From Pseudomonas frederiksbergensis (lineage in GTDB: Bacteria > Pseudomonadota > Gammaproteobacteria > Pseudomonadales > Pseudomonadaceae), in NCBI RefSeq assembly GCF_001952935.1, contig NZ_CP018319.1, positions 5,414,001-5,478,000 on the forward strand: 64,000 nt of DNA, read 5' to 3'. The first letter of the stretch is position 1. Each line of letters opens with the position of its first letter. Under the pieces are notes generated by a model. The model worked only from the letters and a program-made list of their open reading frames with translations, did no database searches and had not been told where the DNA came from. Made by a program: the position numbers and the translations under genes. Positions 17,542 to 26,751 of the stretch are shown here, one piece after another.

Positions 17542-20500
17542 ATGGCGTTCTTCACCGCAGCCAGCAAAGCCGACTTCCAGCACCAACTGCAAGCGGCACT
17601 GGCCCAGCACATCAGTGAACAGGCACTGCCACAAGTGGCGCTGTTCGCGGAACAATTTTTCGGCATCATTTCCCTGGACGAGCTGACCCAGCGTCGGTTG
17701 TCCGACCTCGCCGGCTGCACCCTTTCTGCGTGGCGCCTGCTTGAGCGCTTCGATCACGCGCAACCGCAAGTGCGCGTCTACAACCCCGATTACGAACGCC
17801 ACGGCTGGCAGTCGACCCACACCGCGGTCGAAGTGCTGCACCACGACTTGCCATTTCTGGTGGACTCGGTGCGCACCGAGCTGAACCGTCGCGGCTACAG
17901 CATCCACACCCTGCAAACCACTGTGCTGAGCGTGCGTCGCGGCAGCAAGGGCGAGCTGCTGGAAATCCTGCCGAAAGGCACCCAGGGCGACGACGTGCTG
18001 CAAGAGTCGTTGATGTACCTGGAAATCGACCGTTGCGCCAACTCGGCGGAATTGAATGTCCTGAGCAAGGAACTGGAACAGGTTCTCGGTGAAGTCCGCG
18101 TCGCGGTCGCCGATTTCGAACCGATGAAAGCCAAGGTCCAGGAAATCCTCACCGGCCTGGACAACAGCAAGTTCGCTGTCGATGCTGAAGAGAAAGCCGA
18201 AATCAAAAGCTTCCTGGAATGGCTGGTGGGCAACCACTTCACCTTCCTGGGCTATGAAGAGTTCGTGGTTCGCGATGAAGCCGACGGCGGCCACATCGTC
18301 TACGACCAGGACTCCTTCCTCGGCCTGACCAAATTGCTGCGCACCGGCCTGACCTATGATGACCTGCGCATCGAAGACTATGCCGTGAACTACCTGCGCG
18401 AACCGACCCTGTTGTCGTTCGCCAAGGCTGCACACCCAAGCCGTGTGCACCGTCCGGCTTACCCGGATTACGTGTCGATCCGTGAAATCGACGCCGACGG
18501 CAACGTCATCAAGGAATGCCGTTTCATGGGCCTGTACACCTCCTCGGTGTATGGCGAGAGCGTGCGGGTCATCCCGTACATCCGCCGCAAGGTCGAAGAA
18601 ATCGAACGCCGTTCCGGCTTCCAGGCCAAGGCTCACCTGGGCAAGGAACTGGCACAGGTGGTTGAAGTGCTGCCGCGCGACGACCTGTTCCAGACCCCGG
18701 TCGACGAACTGTTCACCACCGTGATGTCGATCGTGCAGATCCAGGAGCGCAACAAGATTCGCGTGTTCCTGCGCAAAGACCCGTACGGTCGTTTCTGCTA
18801 CTGCCTGGCCTACGTGCCGCGCGACATCTACTCCACCGAAGTGCGCCAGAAGATCCAGCAAGTGCTGATGGATCGCCTGAAAGCCTCGGACTGCGAGTTC
18901 TGGACCTTCTTCTCCGAGTCCGTGCTGGCCCGCGTGCAACTGATTCTGCGTGTCGATCCGAAAAACCGTCTGGACATCGACCCGGTTCTGCTGGAAAAAG
19001 AAGTCGTGCAAGCCTGCCGCAGCTGGCAGGACGACTACGCGAGCCTGGTGGTCGAAAGCTTCGGCGAAGCCCACGGTACCAACGTGCTGGCCGACTTCCC
19101 GAAAGGCTTCCCGGCCGGTTACCGCGAGCGTTTCGCCGCGCATTCGGCTGTGGTCGACATGCAGCACCTGCTGAGCCTGAAAGAATCCAATCCGCTGGTG
19201 ATGAGCTTCTATCAGCCATTGGGTCAGGTTTCCGGCCAGCGCGAGTTGCATTGCAAGCTGTATCACGCCGATACCCCGCTGGCATTGTCCGACGTGTTGC
19301 CGATTCTGGAAAACCTCGGCCTGCGCGTGCTGGGTGAGTTCCCGTATCGCCTGCGTCACAACAATGGCCGCGAGTTCTGGATTCACGACTTCGCGTTCAC
19401 TGCCGCTGAAGGCCTGGAACTCGACATCCAGCAACTCAACGACACCTTGCAGGACGCGTTCGTCCACATCGTGCGTGGCGATGCCGAGAACGATGCGTTC
19501 AACCGCCTGGTGCTGACCGCCGGCCTGCCATGGCGCGACGTCGCGCTGCTGCGTGCCTACGCCCGTTACATGAAGCAGATTCGCCTGGGCTTCGACCTGG
19601 GTTACATCGCCAGCACCCTGAACAACCACACCGACATCGCTCGCGAATTGACCCGGTTGTTCAAAACCCGTTTCTACCTGGCGCGCAAGCTGACCGGCGA
19701 CGATCTGGAAGACAAGCAGCAACGCCTGGAACACGCGATTCTCAGCGCCCTGGACGACGTTCAGGTACTGAACGAAGACCGCATCCTGCGTCGCTACCTG
19801 GACCTGATCAAGGCCACCCTGCGGACCAACTTCTACCAGACCGACGCCCACGGTCAGAACAAGTCCTACTTCAGCTTCAAGTTCAACCCGCACCAGATTC
19901 CAGAGCTGCCGAAGCCAGTACCGAAGTTCGAAATCTTCGTTTACTCGCCACGCGTCGAAGGCGTGCACCTGCGCTTCGGCAACGTTGCTCGCGGTGGTCT
20001 GCGCTGGTCTGATCGTGAAGAAGACTACCGCACCGAAGTCCTGGGCCTGGTAAAAGCCCAGCAAGTGAAGAACTCGGTCATCGTGCCGGTTGGCGCGAAG
20101 GGCGGCTTCCTGCCGCGTCGCCTGCCACTGGGTGGCGGTCGGGACGAGATCGCGGCCGAGGGCATCGCCTGCTACCGCATCTTTATCTCGGGCCTGTTGG
20201 ACATCACCGACAACCTGAAAGACGGCGCGCTGGTACCGCCGGCCAACGTCGTGCGTCATGACGACGATGACCCGTACCTGGTAGTGGCAGCGGACAAGGG
20301 CACTGCAACCTTCTCCGACATCGCCAACGGTATCGCCATCGACTACGGCTTCTGGCTCGGCGATGCGTTCGCATCGGGCGGCTCGGCCGGTTACGACCAC
20401 AAGAAAATGGGCATCACCGCCAAGGGCGCGTGGGTTGGCGTTCAACGTCACTTCCGCGAACGCGGCATCAATGTCCAGGAAGACAACATCACGGTAGTTG

Positions 20501-22449
20501 GCGTCGGCGACATGGCCGGTGACGTGTTCGGTAACGGCTTGTTGATGTCCGACAAGCTGCAACTGGTCGCAGCGTTCAACCACCTGCACATCTTCATCGA
20601 CCCGAACCCGGAGCCGGCCAACAGCTTCGCCGAGCGTCAGCGCCTGTTCGACCTGCCGCGTTCGGCCTGGTCGGATTACGACACCAGCATCATGTCCGAA
20701 GGCGGCGGGATTTTCTCCCGTAGCGCGAAAAGCATCGCGATTTCCCCGCAGATGAAAGAGCGCTTCGACATTCAGGCTGACAAGCTGACCCCGACCGAAC
20801 TGCTGAACGCCTTGCTCAAGGCACCGGTGGATCTGTTGTGGAACGGCGGTATCGGTACGTACGTCAAGGCCAGCAGCGAAAGCCACGCTGATGTCGGCGA
20901 CAAGGCCAACGATGCACTGCGCGTGAACGGCAACGAACTGCGCTGCAAAGTCGTGGGCGAGGGCGGTAACCTCGGTATGACTCAGCTGGGTCGTGTCGAA
21001 TTCGGCCTCAATGGCGGCGGTTCCAACACTGACTTCATCGACAACGCCGGTGGTGTGGACTGCTCCGACCACGAAGTAAACATCAAGATCCTGCTGAACG
21101 AAGTGGTTCATGCCGGTGACATGACCGACAAGCAACGTAACCAGTTGCTGGCGAGCATGACCGACGAAGTCGGCAACCTGGTGCTGGGCAACAACTACAA
21201 GCAGACTCAGGCATTGTCCCTGGCGGCACGCCGCGCCTTCGTGCGGATTGCCGAATACAAGCGCCTGATGAACGATCTGGAAGGCCGCGGCAAGCTGGAT
21301 CGCGCCATTGAGTTCCTGCCGTCCGAAGAAGCGATCAACGAGCGTCTCGCGGAAGGCCATGGCCTGACCCGTGCAGAGCTGTCGGTGCTGATTTCCTACA
21401 GCAAGATCGACCTCAAGGAAGCGCTGCTCAATTCCCTGGTGCCGGACGACGATTACCTGACGCGCGACATGGAAACCGCTTTCCCGCCGACCCTGGTGAG
21501 CAAGTTCTCCGACGCCATGCGCCGTCACCGTCTGAAGCGTGAGATCGTCAGCACCCAGATCGCCAACGATCTGGTCAACCACATGGGCATCACCTTCGTT
21601 CAACGACTCAAAGAGTCGACCGGTATGAGCCCGGCGAACGTGGCCGGTGCTTACGTGATCGTGCGTGACATCTTCCACCTCCCGCACTGGTTCCGTCAGA
21701 TCGAAGCCCTGGACTACCAGGTTTCCGCTGACGTGCAACTGGAGCTGATGGATGAGCTGATGCGCCTGGGCCGTCGCGCTACGCGCTGGTTCCTGCGCAG
21801 CCGTCGCAACGAGCAGAATGCTGCCCGTGACGTCGCGCACTTCGGTCCACATCTGGCAGCGCTGGGCCTCAAGCTCGACGAACTGCTGGAAGGCCCGACC
21901 CGCGAAGGCTGGCAGACCCGTTATCAGGCGTACGTTGCGGCTGGCGTTCCTGAGTTGCTGGCGCGCATGGTTGCAGGCACCACACACCTGTACACCTTGC
22001 TGCCGATCATCGAAGCGTCCGACGTGACCGGTCAGAACCCCGCCGACGTGGCGAAGGCTTACTTCGCCGTGGGCAGCGCGCTGGACATCACCTGGTATCT
22101 GCAACAGATCAGCGCTCTGCCGGTTGAAAACAACTGGCAGGCCCTGGCTCGTGAAGCGTTCCGCGACGATGTCGACTGGCAACAACGTGCGATCACCATC
22201 TCTGTCCTGCAACAGGGCGACGGCACCCAGGACGTGGAAACCCGTCTGGAGCTGTGGATGGAAGAGCACGAAGGCATGATCGAACGCTGGCGCGCCATGC
22301 TGGTAGAAATCCGTGCCGCCAGCGGCACTGATTACGCCATGTATGCGGTGGCCAACCGTGAGTTGCTGGATCTGGCGTTGAGCGGTCAAGCGGTAGTGCC
22401 AGTCACTGCCACTAGCATTGCCAATGCTGAGTTGGAGCCGGCTGCCTGA
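17542..22449 (+). CDS. gdhB: NAD-specific glutamate dehydrogenase, large (180 kDa) class
   Basis: About 1635 residues, the size of the L_180 glutamate dehydrogenases (P. aeruginosa GdhB is about 1620). It oxidises glutamate to 2-oxoglutarate and ammonia with NAD and supports growth on arginine and related amino acids. The N-terminal half carries ACT-like regulatory segments; the catalytic half holds GGLRWSDREEDYRTE and KNSVIVPVGAKGGF (about residue 849, substrate-binding lysines). Nucleotide-binding VVGVGDMAGDVFGNGLLMS (about residue 995) and GGIGTYVKA follow. The start is the ATG giving MAFFTAASKADFQ, with GGAG upstream. A monocistronic unit with its own terminator. The complete antisense strand is also open for more than 1600 codons, a composition effect. 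Confidence 0.96.
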   Translation: MAFFTAASKADFQHQLQAALAQHISEQALPQVALFAEQFFGIISLDELTQRRLSDLAGCTLSAWRLLERFDHAQPQVRVYNPDYERHGWQSTHTAVEVLHHDLPFLVDSVRTELNRRGYSIHTLQTTVLSVRRGSKGELLEILPKGTQGDDVLQESLMYLEIDRCANSAELNVLSKELEQVLGEVRVAVADFEPMKAKVQEILTGLDNSKFAVDAEEKAEIKSFLEWLVGNHFTFLGYEEFVVRDEADGGHIVYDQDSFLGLTKLLRTGLTYDDLRIEDYAVNYLREPTLLSFAKAAHPSRVHRPAYPDYVSIREIDADGNVIKECRFMGLYTSSVYGESVRVIPYIRRKVEEIERRSGFQAKAHLGKELAQVVEVLPRDDLFQTPVDELFTTVMSIVQIQERNKIRVFLRKDPYGRFCYCLAYVPRDIYSTEVRQKIQQVLMDRLKASDCEFWTFFSESVLARVQLILRVDPKNRLDIDPVLLEKEVVQACRSWQDDYASLVVESFGEAHGTNVLADFPKGFPAGYRERFAAHSAVVDMQHLLSLKESNPLVMSFYQPLGQVSGQRELHCKLYHADTPLALSDVLPILENLGLRVLGEFPYRLRHNNGREFWIHDFAFTAAEGLELDIQQLNDTLQDAFVHIVRGDAENDAFNRLVLTAGLPWRDVALLRAYARYMKQIRLGFDLGYIASTLNNHTDIARELTRLFKTRFYLARKLTGDDLEDKQQRLEHAILSALDDVQVLNEDRILRRYLDLIKATLRTNFYQTDAHGQNKSYFSFKFNPHQIPELPKPVPKFEIFVYSPRVEGVHLRFGNVARGGLRWSDREEDYRTEVLGLVKAQQVKNSVIVPVGAKGGFLPRRLPLGGGRDEIAAEGIACYRIFISGLLDITDNLKDGALVPPANVVRHDDDDPYLVVAADKGTATFSDIANGIAIDYGFWLGDAFASGGSAGYDHKKMGITAKGAWVGVQRHFRERGINVQEDNITVVGVGDMAGDVFGNGLLMSDKLQLVAAFNHLHIFIDPNPEPANSFAERQRLFDLPRSAWSDYDTSIMSEGGGIFSRSAKSIAISPQMKERFDIQADKLTPTELLNALLKAPVDLLWNGGIGTYVKASSESHADVGDKANDALRVNGNELRCKVVGEGGNLGMTQLGRVEFGLNGGGSNTDFIDNAGGVDCSDHEVNIKILLNEVVHAGDMTDKQRNQLLASMTDEVGNLVLGNNYKQTQALSLAARRAFVRIAEYKRLMNDLEGRGKLDRAIEFLPSEEAINERLAEGHGLTRAELSVLISYSKIDLKEALLNSLVPDDDYLTRDMETAFPPTLVSKFSDAMRRHRLKREIVSTQIANDLVNHMGITFVQRLKESTGMSPANVAGAYVIVRDIFHLPHWFRQIEALDYQVSADVQLELMDELMRLGRRATRWFLRSRRNEQNAARDVAHFGPHLAALGLKLDELLEGPTREGWQTRYQAYVAAGVPELLARMVAGTTHLYTLLPIIEASDVTGQNPADVAKAYFAVGSALDITWYLQQISALPVENNWQALAREAFRDDVDWQQRAITISVLQQGDGTQDVETRLELWMEEHEGMIERWRAMLVEIRAASGTDYAMYAVANRELLDLALSGQAVVPVTATSIANAELEPAA

Positions 22450-22469
22450 TCAGGCACTGAATGAAGAAG

Positions 22470-22498
22470 CCCCGTCTTGAGAGAGACGGGGTTTTTTT
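22470..22498 (+). terminator. Rho-independent terminator of gdhB
   Basis: CCCCGTCT (22470-22477) pairs with AGACGGGG (22484-22491) around a six-base loop and is followed by seven T. It lies 21 bases after the gdhB stop. Confidence 0.95.
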
Positions 22499-22524
22499 GT
22501 CTGAAGGTTTTGTACCGTCTGGTC

Positions 22525-22613
22525 GGGCCCTTTCGCGAGCAAGCCCGCTCCCACATTGGTTTTGCGTTGTACACAGAACTAATGTGGGAGCGGGCTTGCT
22601 CGCGAAGGGGCCA
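22525..22613. repeat. Inverted pair of REP elements
   Basis: GGGCCCTTTCGCGAGCAAGC...CTCCCACATT and its reverse complement AATGTGGGAG...GCGAAGGGGCC face each other across about 25 bases. This is the REP doublet arrangement; it fills the space between the convergent gdhB and lipoprotein genes. Confidence 0.9.
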
Positions 22614-22619
22614 TCAACC

Positions 22620-23330
22620 TCAATACAACTTTTTGCCTATATTATTATCGATCATTGACACTTTATCTGTCGGCCTGGTCAATAAATTACTGAGCGACCG
22701 GTCAAACTTCTGCAAGGCCCGAACTTGCACATTCTGTTGTTCGTTTATATCGGCAACGATATCTTCGCTGCGCTTATAGTCCGCCCATATCGGACTCAGT
22801 TCTTTAGCGTCATGACCTTGCGCAGTGCCGATGTAGTTGAAGTTGGAGTCGTAGAACGCTGCGCTGACATTCGCGCTGATATCCGAACTGCGCGAGGTCA
22901 TCAATTGACTGCGCGTATCGACGATGGCGACCACGTCCGGTTTAGCGGCCCTGAGGCTTTGCATGTCCGGGTACACCGTCACCGAGCCAAACTGACGTTG
23001 CAAGGATGCTTTGACCCAGTCCACCGCCAAGTCGGGTTTGGAGGTGGCAACGTAGGTATCGTGAATCGACTGCACCAGCAGGCTCTGGCCGAAACCGGTG
23101 CCGGCGTTGGCCTGGTAATCCTGAAGGTAGGCGCGGTTGGTTTGAGTGTTGCGGCTGTACACGATGCCCAGGGACACGTTGCTGCCATTGGTGACACGCG
23201 TGGCGCTGCTGCGGCCCACCGGCTCGGTGAAAATACCGTCGAGCGAAGAAACAGCCTTCGGTGCAGTAGGTATTGAACAACCCGTTAAAAGAACCGTCAT
23301 CGTCAAGGTGCTGACAAGTGCAAGTTTCAT
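22620..23330 (-). CDS. Lipoprotein of unknown function (236 aa)
   Basis: The start at 23330 gives a lipoprotein signal (MKLALVSTLTMTVLLTGCS) with the lipobox LTGC and cysteine at residue 18, and a GGGAG lies about nine bases upstream. The mature part has the segments VVAIVDTRSQLMTSRSSDIS and SAAFYDSNFNYIGTAQGHD. These look like a mixed alpha/beta periplasmic domain, similar in feel to CsgG- or GNA1162-like lipoproteins, but I cannot assign a family. Position 2 after the cysteine is serine, so Lol sorting to the outer membrane is expected. It stands alone, converging on gdhB. Confidence 0.8.
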   Translation of the reverse strand: MKLALVSTLTMTVLLTGCSIPTAPKAVSSLDGIFTEPVGRSSATRVTNGSNVSLGIVYSRNTQTNRAYLQDYQANAGTGFGQSLLVQSIHDTYVATSKPDLAVDWVKASLQRQFGSVTVYPDMQSLRAAKPDVVAIVDTRSQLMTSRSSDISANVSAAFYDSNFNYIGTAQGHDAKELSPIWADYKRSEDIVADINEQQNVQVRALQKFDRSLSNLLTRPTDKVSMIDNNIGKKLY

Positions 23331-23502
23331 GGTGTTTCTCCCGTGAAACAACTTGAGTCGGAAAGTTAGTGGGCCGGACACAGTCGGCGGAGATTCCAGA
23401 CTAAACCTGTCGTTGCTCAATGAAATAGCCAATCTCTGCACTTATCAGGTGGCCAATAGTTTTGTTTGGTTTAAAAGCCCCCCGTTAATTACGCCGGGAA
23501 AT

Positions 23503-23531
23503 AAAAAGGCCCGAATGCTTAATTCGAGCCT
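23503..23531 (-). terminator. Hairpin terminator of the cupin gene
   Basis: Read on the minus strand, AGGCTCGAAT pairs with ATTCGGGCCT (one mismatch) around a five-base loop and ends in five T. It begins about 28 bases past the cupin stop. Confidence 0.75.
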
Positions 23532-23558
23532 GTTTATTTATGGCTGATGCAACAGCTA

Positions 23559-23975
23559 TCAGTTTTCCAAGGGGATCAATATTTTTTCTTCTGGCGCTAA
23601 CACCATAAACACCAACAGCTTGGCGGGTTTAGTCGTACTGGCATTTTTCGAGACCAAATGCTCCGAGCCGGCCGGTTCGTACCAGTATTCACCGGCCTTG
23701 TACGTGATCGCCTTTTCGCCTTTGACCTGGGAAATGATTTCTCCCGAAATGACGTAAGCCATGGCCGTGCCTTCGTGCTTGTGGGCGATGGATGATTGGC
23801 CGGGTTTGTAATCGACTTCGATCATCAGCGCTTTTTTACCCGGTGCATTTTTCAACATCTGATCCTGCAACACGGTGACCTTTTCCGAAGGCGCGGCTTC
23901 GTGGGCGAATGCTGAGTTGCAAAAGGTCAGGGCCAGGGCGGCGAGGGGCGCAGCACAGTAGCGTAAGGCGTTCAT
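23559..23975 (-). CDS. Exported cupin-domain protein
   Basis: A 138-residue protein with a signal peptide (LAALALTFCNSAFAHEA, cleavage near residue 24) and a single cupin barrel. HKHEGTAMAYVISGEI forms the first cupin motif, and WYEPAGSEHLVSKN the second. Histidines and a glutamate at the right places suggest a metal site. Small periplasmic cupins of this type are often found with redox or detoxification genes; the substrate is unknown. It is followed on its strand by a hairpin terminator and is separated from the monooxygenase-like gene by a gap with a degenerate repeat, so it is probably transcribed alone. Confidence 0.85.
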   Translation of the reverse strand: MNALRYCAAPLAALALTFCNSAFAHEAAPSEKVTVLQDQMLKNAPGKKALMIEVDYKPGQSSIAHKHEGTAMAYVISGEIISQVKGEKAITYKAGEYWYEPAGSEHLVSKNASTTKPAKLLVFMVLAPEEKILIPLEN

Positions 23976-24090
23976 GGGTTGTCACCTGCTGTGGTTAGTT
24001 GTCAGGGACCACAGTAAGTCTTGGCCGGAGCCAATCAAACAGCCAATTTTCGTGAAGGCGAGGGGACCAATCATGCGCGTTGAAAAAACA

Positions 24091-24164
24091 AGATCGCCGT
24101 CTCCAGCCACTCCTGCAGAGGTACCCACAGCCCTGTAGGAGTAGCCGAAGGCGGCGACCTAATT
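24091..24164. repeat. Degenerate inverted repeat, REP-like
   Basis: GATCGCCGTCT...ACTCCTGCAG and CTGTAGGAGTAGCCGAAGGCGGCGA form an imperfect inverted pair. The right half resembles the pseudomonad repeat family that reads TGTAGGAGC...GAAGGC. It lies between the monooxygenase-like and cupin genes. Confidence 0.55.
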
Positions 24165-24165
24165 T

Positions 24166-24459
24166 CTAAACGATTGGGAAGCTGTTGAAGTCGACGCTGT
24201 TGGCCAGGCGGCTGTCGATCAGGCCGATAAAGCCTTGGACTTCAGGGCAGTTGAAATGCATTTGCATGGCCGCTTCCGATTGCCAGCGGGCGCTGACCGT
24301 CCAGCGGTTGTCGTCCTCGGGGCAGCGGTCGACCATATAGGAATCACAACCCGGTTGTGCGCGCAGGGTTTCGACAATCTTTTGCAGTTGCTTGCCCAGT
24401 TCGTCCGAGCGGCCGGCGGCGGCCTGCACCTTAACGGTATTGATCACTTCGTTGGACAT
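24166..24459 (-). CDS. Antibiotic biosynthesis monooxygenase (ABM/YgiN-like) domain protein
   Basis: A 97-residue single-domain protein with the ABM ferredoxin-like fold pattern: VKVQAAAGRSDELGKQLQKI at the N-terminus, a central QPGCDSYMVDRCPEDDNRWTVSARWQ, and the helix MQMHFNCPEVQGF. Members include quinol monooxygenase YgiN and heme-degrading enzymes, usually cofactor-free dimers. The conserved histidine in MHFNCP fits the family's usual AHxxxP-like helix. It lies downstream of the MocR regulator on the same strand, 123 bases away. Substrate unknown. Confidence 0.8.
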   Translation of the reverse strand: MSNEVINTVKVQAAAGRSDELGKQLQKIVETLRAQPGCDSYMVDRCPEDDNRWTVSARWQSEAAMQMHFNCPEVQGFIGLIDSRLANSVDFNSFPIV

Positions 24460-24582
24460 TGCTCACACTCCTGAATCAGGCCGGACGAATCCTGCTCATT
24501 GAGGGATAACGTTTATGCAGGATAGGCCTGCATCCCCGGACCACCAATAGCCAATCGCGGGATAAAAACGCAGACCAATCCG

Positions 24583-26016
24583 TCAGGCAACCTGCTGCAA
24601 AATGTCCCGCAGGCGGTCCAGGGCGATGTCGATGTCGAGGGTTTCGATGGCGCCAAAACCGAGGAAAAGCCCGGCCTGCGGCGCTTGCTGATAGAAAAAG
24701 CTGTCGATGGGATACACCCCGACTTCGACTTTTTTTGCAAGTGTGATCACCAACGGAATATCGATAGACACTTTGCACATAACCACCATGTGGAACCCGG
24801 CAGTAGTCGGCACCGCCTCGAGCCACGGCGACAAATCGCCGGCCATGCGCTCGAGGATCCGCTCACGACGCCCGGCATAGATCGTATGGCAGCGCCGGAT
24901 GTGCTTGAGCAGACAGCCTTCGGCGATGAACTTGGCCAGCGCCCATTGGGGCAGGGTGGAGGTGTGCAGGTCGGTAAGCTGCTTGGCGCGAATGACCGCG
25001 TCGAGAATCGCTGGCGGCAGGATCGCGTAACCCAGGCGCAGCTCCGGCAGCAAGGTTTTCGAAAAGGTCCCGACGTAGGCGACGATGCCGCGTTCGTCCA
25101 TGCTTTGCAGCGAGTCGGTGGGCCGGCCTTCGTAGCGGAACTCGCTGTCGTAATCGTCCTCGATGATGATCGCGCCCAACTCATGGGCTCGTTCCAGCAG
25201 CGCCACCCGGCGGGCCTGGCTCATCGGCATGCCGAGCGGAAACTGGTGCGACGGCGTGACGTAGATCAGGCGGGTGCCGAGGGGGATTTTGTCCACCTGA
25301 ATGCCTTCCGCATCCACCGGGACGCCGATCACCGTGGCACCGTGGGTCCCGAACAACAGGCGAGCGGGCGGATAACCGGGGTCTTCCATGGCGACGATGC
25401 TGCCGGGACGCGTGAGCACCCGGGAAATCAGGTCCAGCGCCTGTTGCGCGCCATTGCACACCACCACGTCTTCGTCCTGACAATTGACCCCGCGAGAAAA
25501 CGCGATGTGCCGGGCAATCGCATTGCGCAGCGCCGGCAGGCCTTCGGGCAGGCTGTAGAAGCCCTTGGACGCGGCGATCTGGCGCAAGGCGTGAGCGGTG
25601 CAGCGCCGCCAGTCATCCTGAGGAAACTGGCCCTTGCTGGTGGCGCCGCCGATGAAGTCGTAGCGCAAAGAGCCTTCCAGCGTCGGATGGCGCAGGAACA
25701 CCGGCAGGTTGCGCCAGGACTCGATGACCTCGGCACTGGCCAGCTCCGAATGGCTCTGTTTGCGGGTGATTTTTGCCGGTCGGGCGTTGACGTAGGTGCC
25801 TTTGCCGATGACCCCGGTGAGGAAGTTTTCGTAGGTCAGTTGCGTGTAGGTATCGGAAATGGTCTTGCGCGAAATGCCCAGTTGTTCTGCCAGCAAACGG
25901 CTGGGCGGCAGCTGCGTCCCGGCTGCCAGACGACCGGATTCGATGGCGCTGCGCAGTTGGTTGTACAACTGGCCTGCCAGGTCCTTGCGGCCGTTGATGA
26001 CAACGTGAAGTTCCAT
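24583..26016 (-). CDS. MocR-type transcriptional regulator (GntR helix-turn-helix fused to aminotransferase fold)
   Basis: A 477-residue protein: GntR winged helix at residues 10-75 (LYNQLRSAIESGRLAAGTQLPPSRLLAEQLGISRKT is split over that part), then a fold-type I aminotransferase domain. The PLP-binding lysine lies in GTFSKTLLPELRLGY near residue 308, and the preceding EDDYDSEFRY is the usual PLP contact region. MocR proteins bind PLP or its adduct as effector and commonly control a divergent neighbour. Here the divergent gene at 26224 encodes an AhpD-like protein, the likely target. The C-terminus ends LDRLRDILQQVA. Confidence 0.93.
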   Translation of the reverse strand: MELHVVINGRKDLAGQLYNQLRSAIESGRLAAGTQLPPSRLLAEQLGISRKTISDTYTQLTYENFLTGVIGKGTYVNARPAKITRKQSHSELASAEVIESWRNLPVFLRHPTLEGSLRYDFIGGATSKGQFPQDDWRRCTAHALRQIAASKGFYSLPEGLPALRNAIARHIAFSRGVNCQDEDVVVCNGAQQALDLISRVLTRPGSIVAMEDPGYPPARLLFGTHGATVIGVPVDAEGIQVDKIPLGTRLIYVTPSHQFPLGMPMSQARRVALLERAHELGAIIIEDDYDSEFRYEGRPTDSLQSMDERGIVAYVGTFSKTLLPELRLGYAILPPAILDAVIRAKQLTDLHTSTLPQWALAKFIAEGCLLKHIRRCHTIYAGRRERILERMAGDLSPWLEAVPTTAGFHMVVMCKVSIDIPLVITLAKKVEVGVYPIDSFFYQQAPQAGLFLGFGAIETLDIDIALDRLRDILQQVA

Positions 26017-26115
26017 ACCGGCGAGGCTCCTGGGGCGATTGAGGCGCGTGTGCGTCGGGCCAGATTACCCGCATGCGCGCCTGCGCAAAAGTTGCGTGGG
26101 CGAAAAACCTCCGAT

Positions 26116-26138
26116 TGGTCTGGTGCCTGAGTGGTCCA
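26116..26138 (+). promoter_or_regulatory. Possible MocR operator: spaced GGTC direct repeats
   Basis: In the 207-base divergent intergenic region, TTGGTCTGG and GTGGTCCAT repeat the core TGGTC about 16 bases apart, roughly 90 bases before the AhpD-like start. MocR regulators often bind direct repeats placed over the divergent promoter. This is a pattern match by eye. Confidence 0.35.
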
Positions 26139-26223
26139 TGGGTATTTCGCAGAATTGGATCTGTAACGCCTTTGTATCAACGCCTACCTTGAGGGGCACA
26201 CATTCGATCCGCGAGGTCACTCC

Positions 26224-26664
26224 ATGAACGTCCGCCTCGATTACTACAGCGCATCGCCCAAGGCGATGAAAGCGATGATTGCCATGGAGGCCTTGACCAG
26301 CAACCTCAGCATCGAGCCGGCCTTGCTGCACTTGATCAAGATTCGTGCCTCGCAGCTCAATGGCTGCGCTTTCTGCACCGACATGCATTCGGTGGATGCC
26401 CGGCGACTCGGCGAGACTGACCGTCGCTTGTATTCGATCGTGGTCTGGCGTGACAGCGGCTTCTTCAATGCCCGAGAACGCGCGGCGCTGGCCTGGACCG
26501 AAGCCGTCACGTTGCTCGCTGAAAGCCATGTGCCGGACGACGTCTACGCGCAGGCCCGGGAGCAATTCAGCGAAAGCGAAATGGTCGACCTGACCATCGC
26601 CGTCACCACCATCAACAGCTGGAATCGCCTGGCGGTGAGCTTTCGACAAACCCCTGGAGGCTGA
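26224..26664 (+). CDS. Carboxymuconolactone decarboxylase / AhpD-like protein
   Basis: A 146-residue all-helical protein with the AhpD redox motif in IRASQLNGCAFCTDMHSVDAR (Cys-x-x-Cys about residues 50-53 with the following histidine). Proteins with this motif act as peroxidase-partner disulfide reductases or alkylhydroperoxidases; the family name comes from a decarboxylase that lacks it. The gene is divergent from the MocR regulator at 24583-26016, a common pairing in proteobacteria, so PLP-linked or oxidant-linked control is likely. The ATG is preceded by GAGGTC at 26213-26218. Confidence 0.92.
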   Translation: MNVRLDYYSASPKAMKAMIAMEALTSNLSIEPALLHLIKIRASQLNGCAFCTDMHSVDARRLGETDRRLYSIVVWRDSGFFNARERAALAWTEAVTLLAESHVPDDVYAQAREQFSESEMVDLTIAVTTINSWNRLAVSFRQTPGG

Positions 26665-26751
26665 ATCGATTTTCCATCCCGAGTGTCACGTCAGGTTCAT
26701 AAACCCTGCGCAGGATGAGGCTATCAAGGACAGATCGACAGGGAGTCAGCG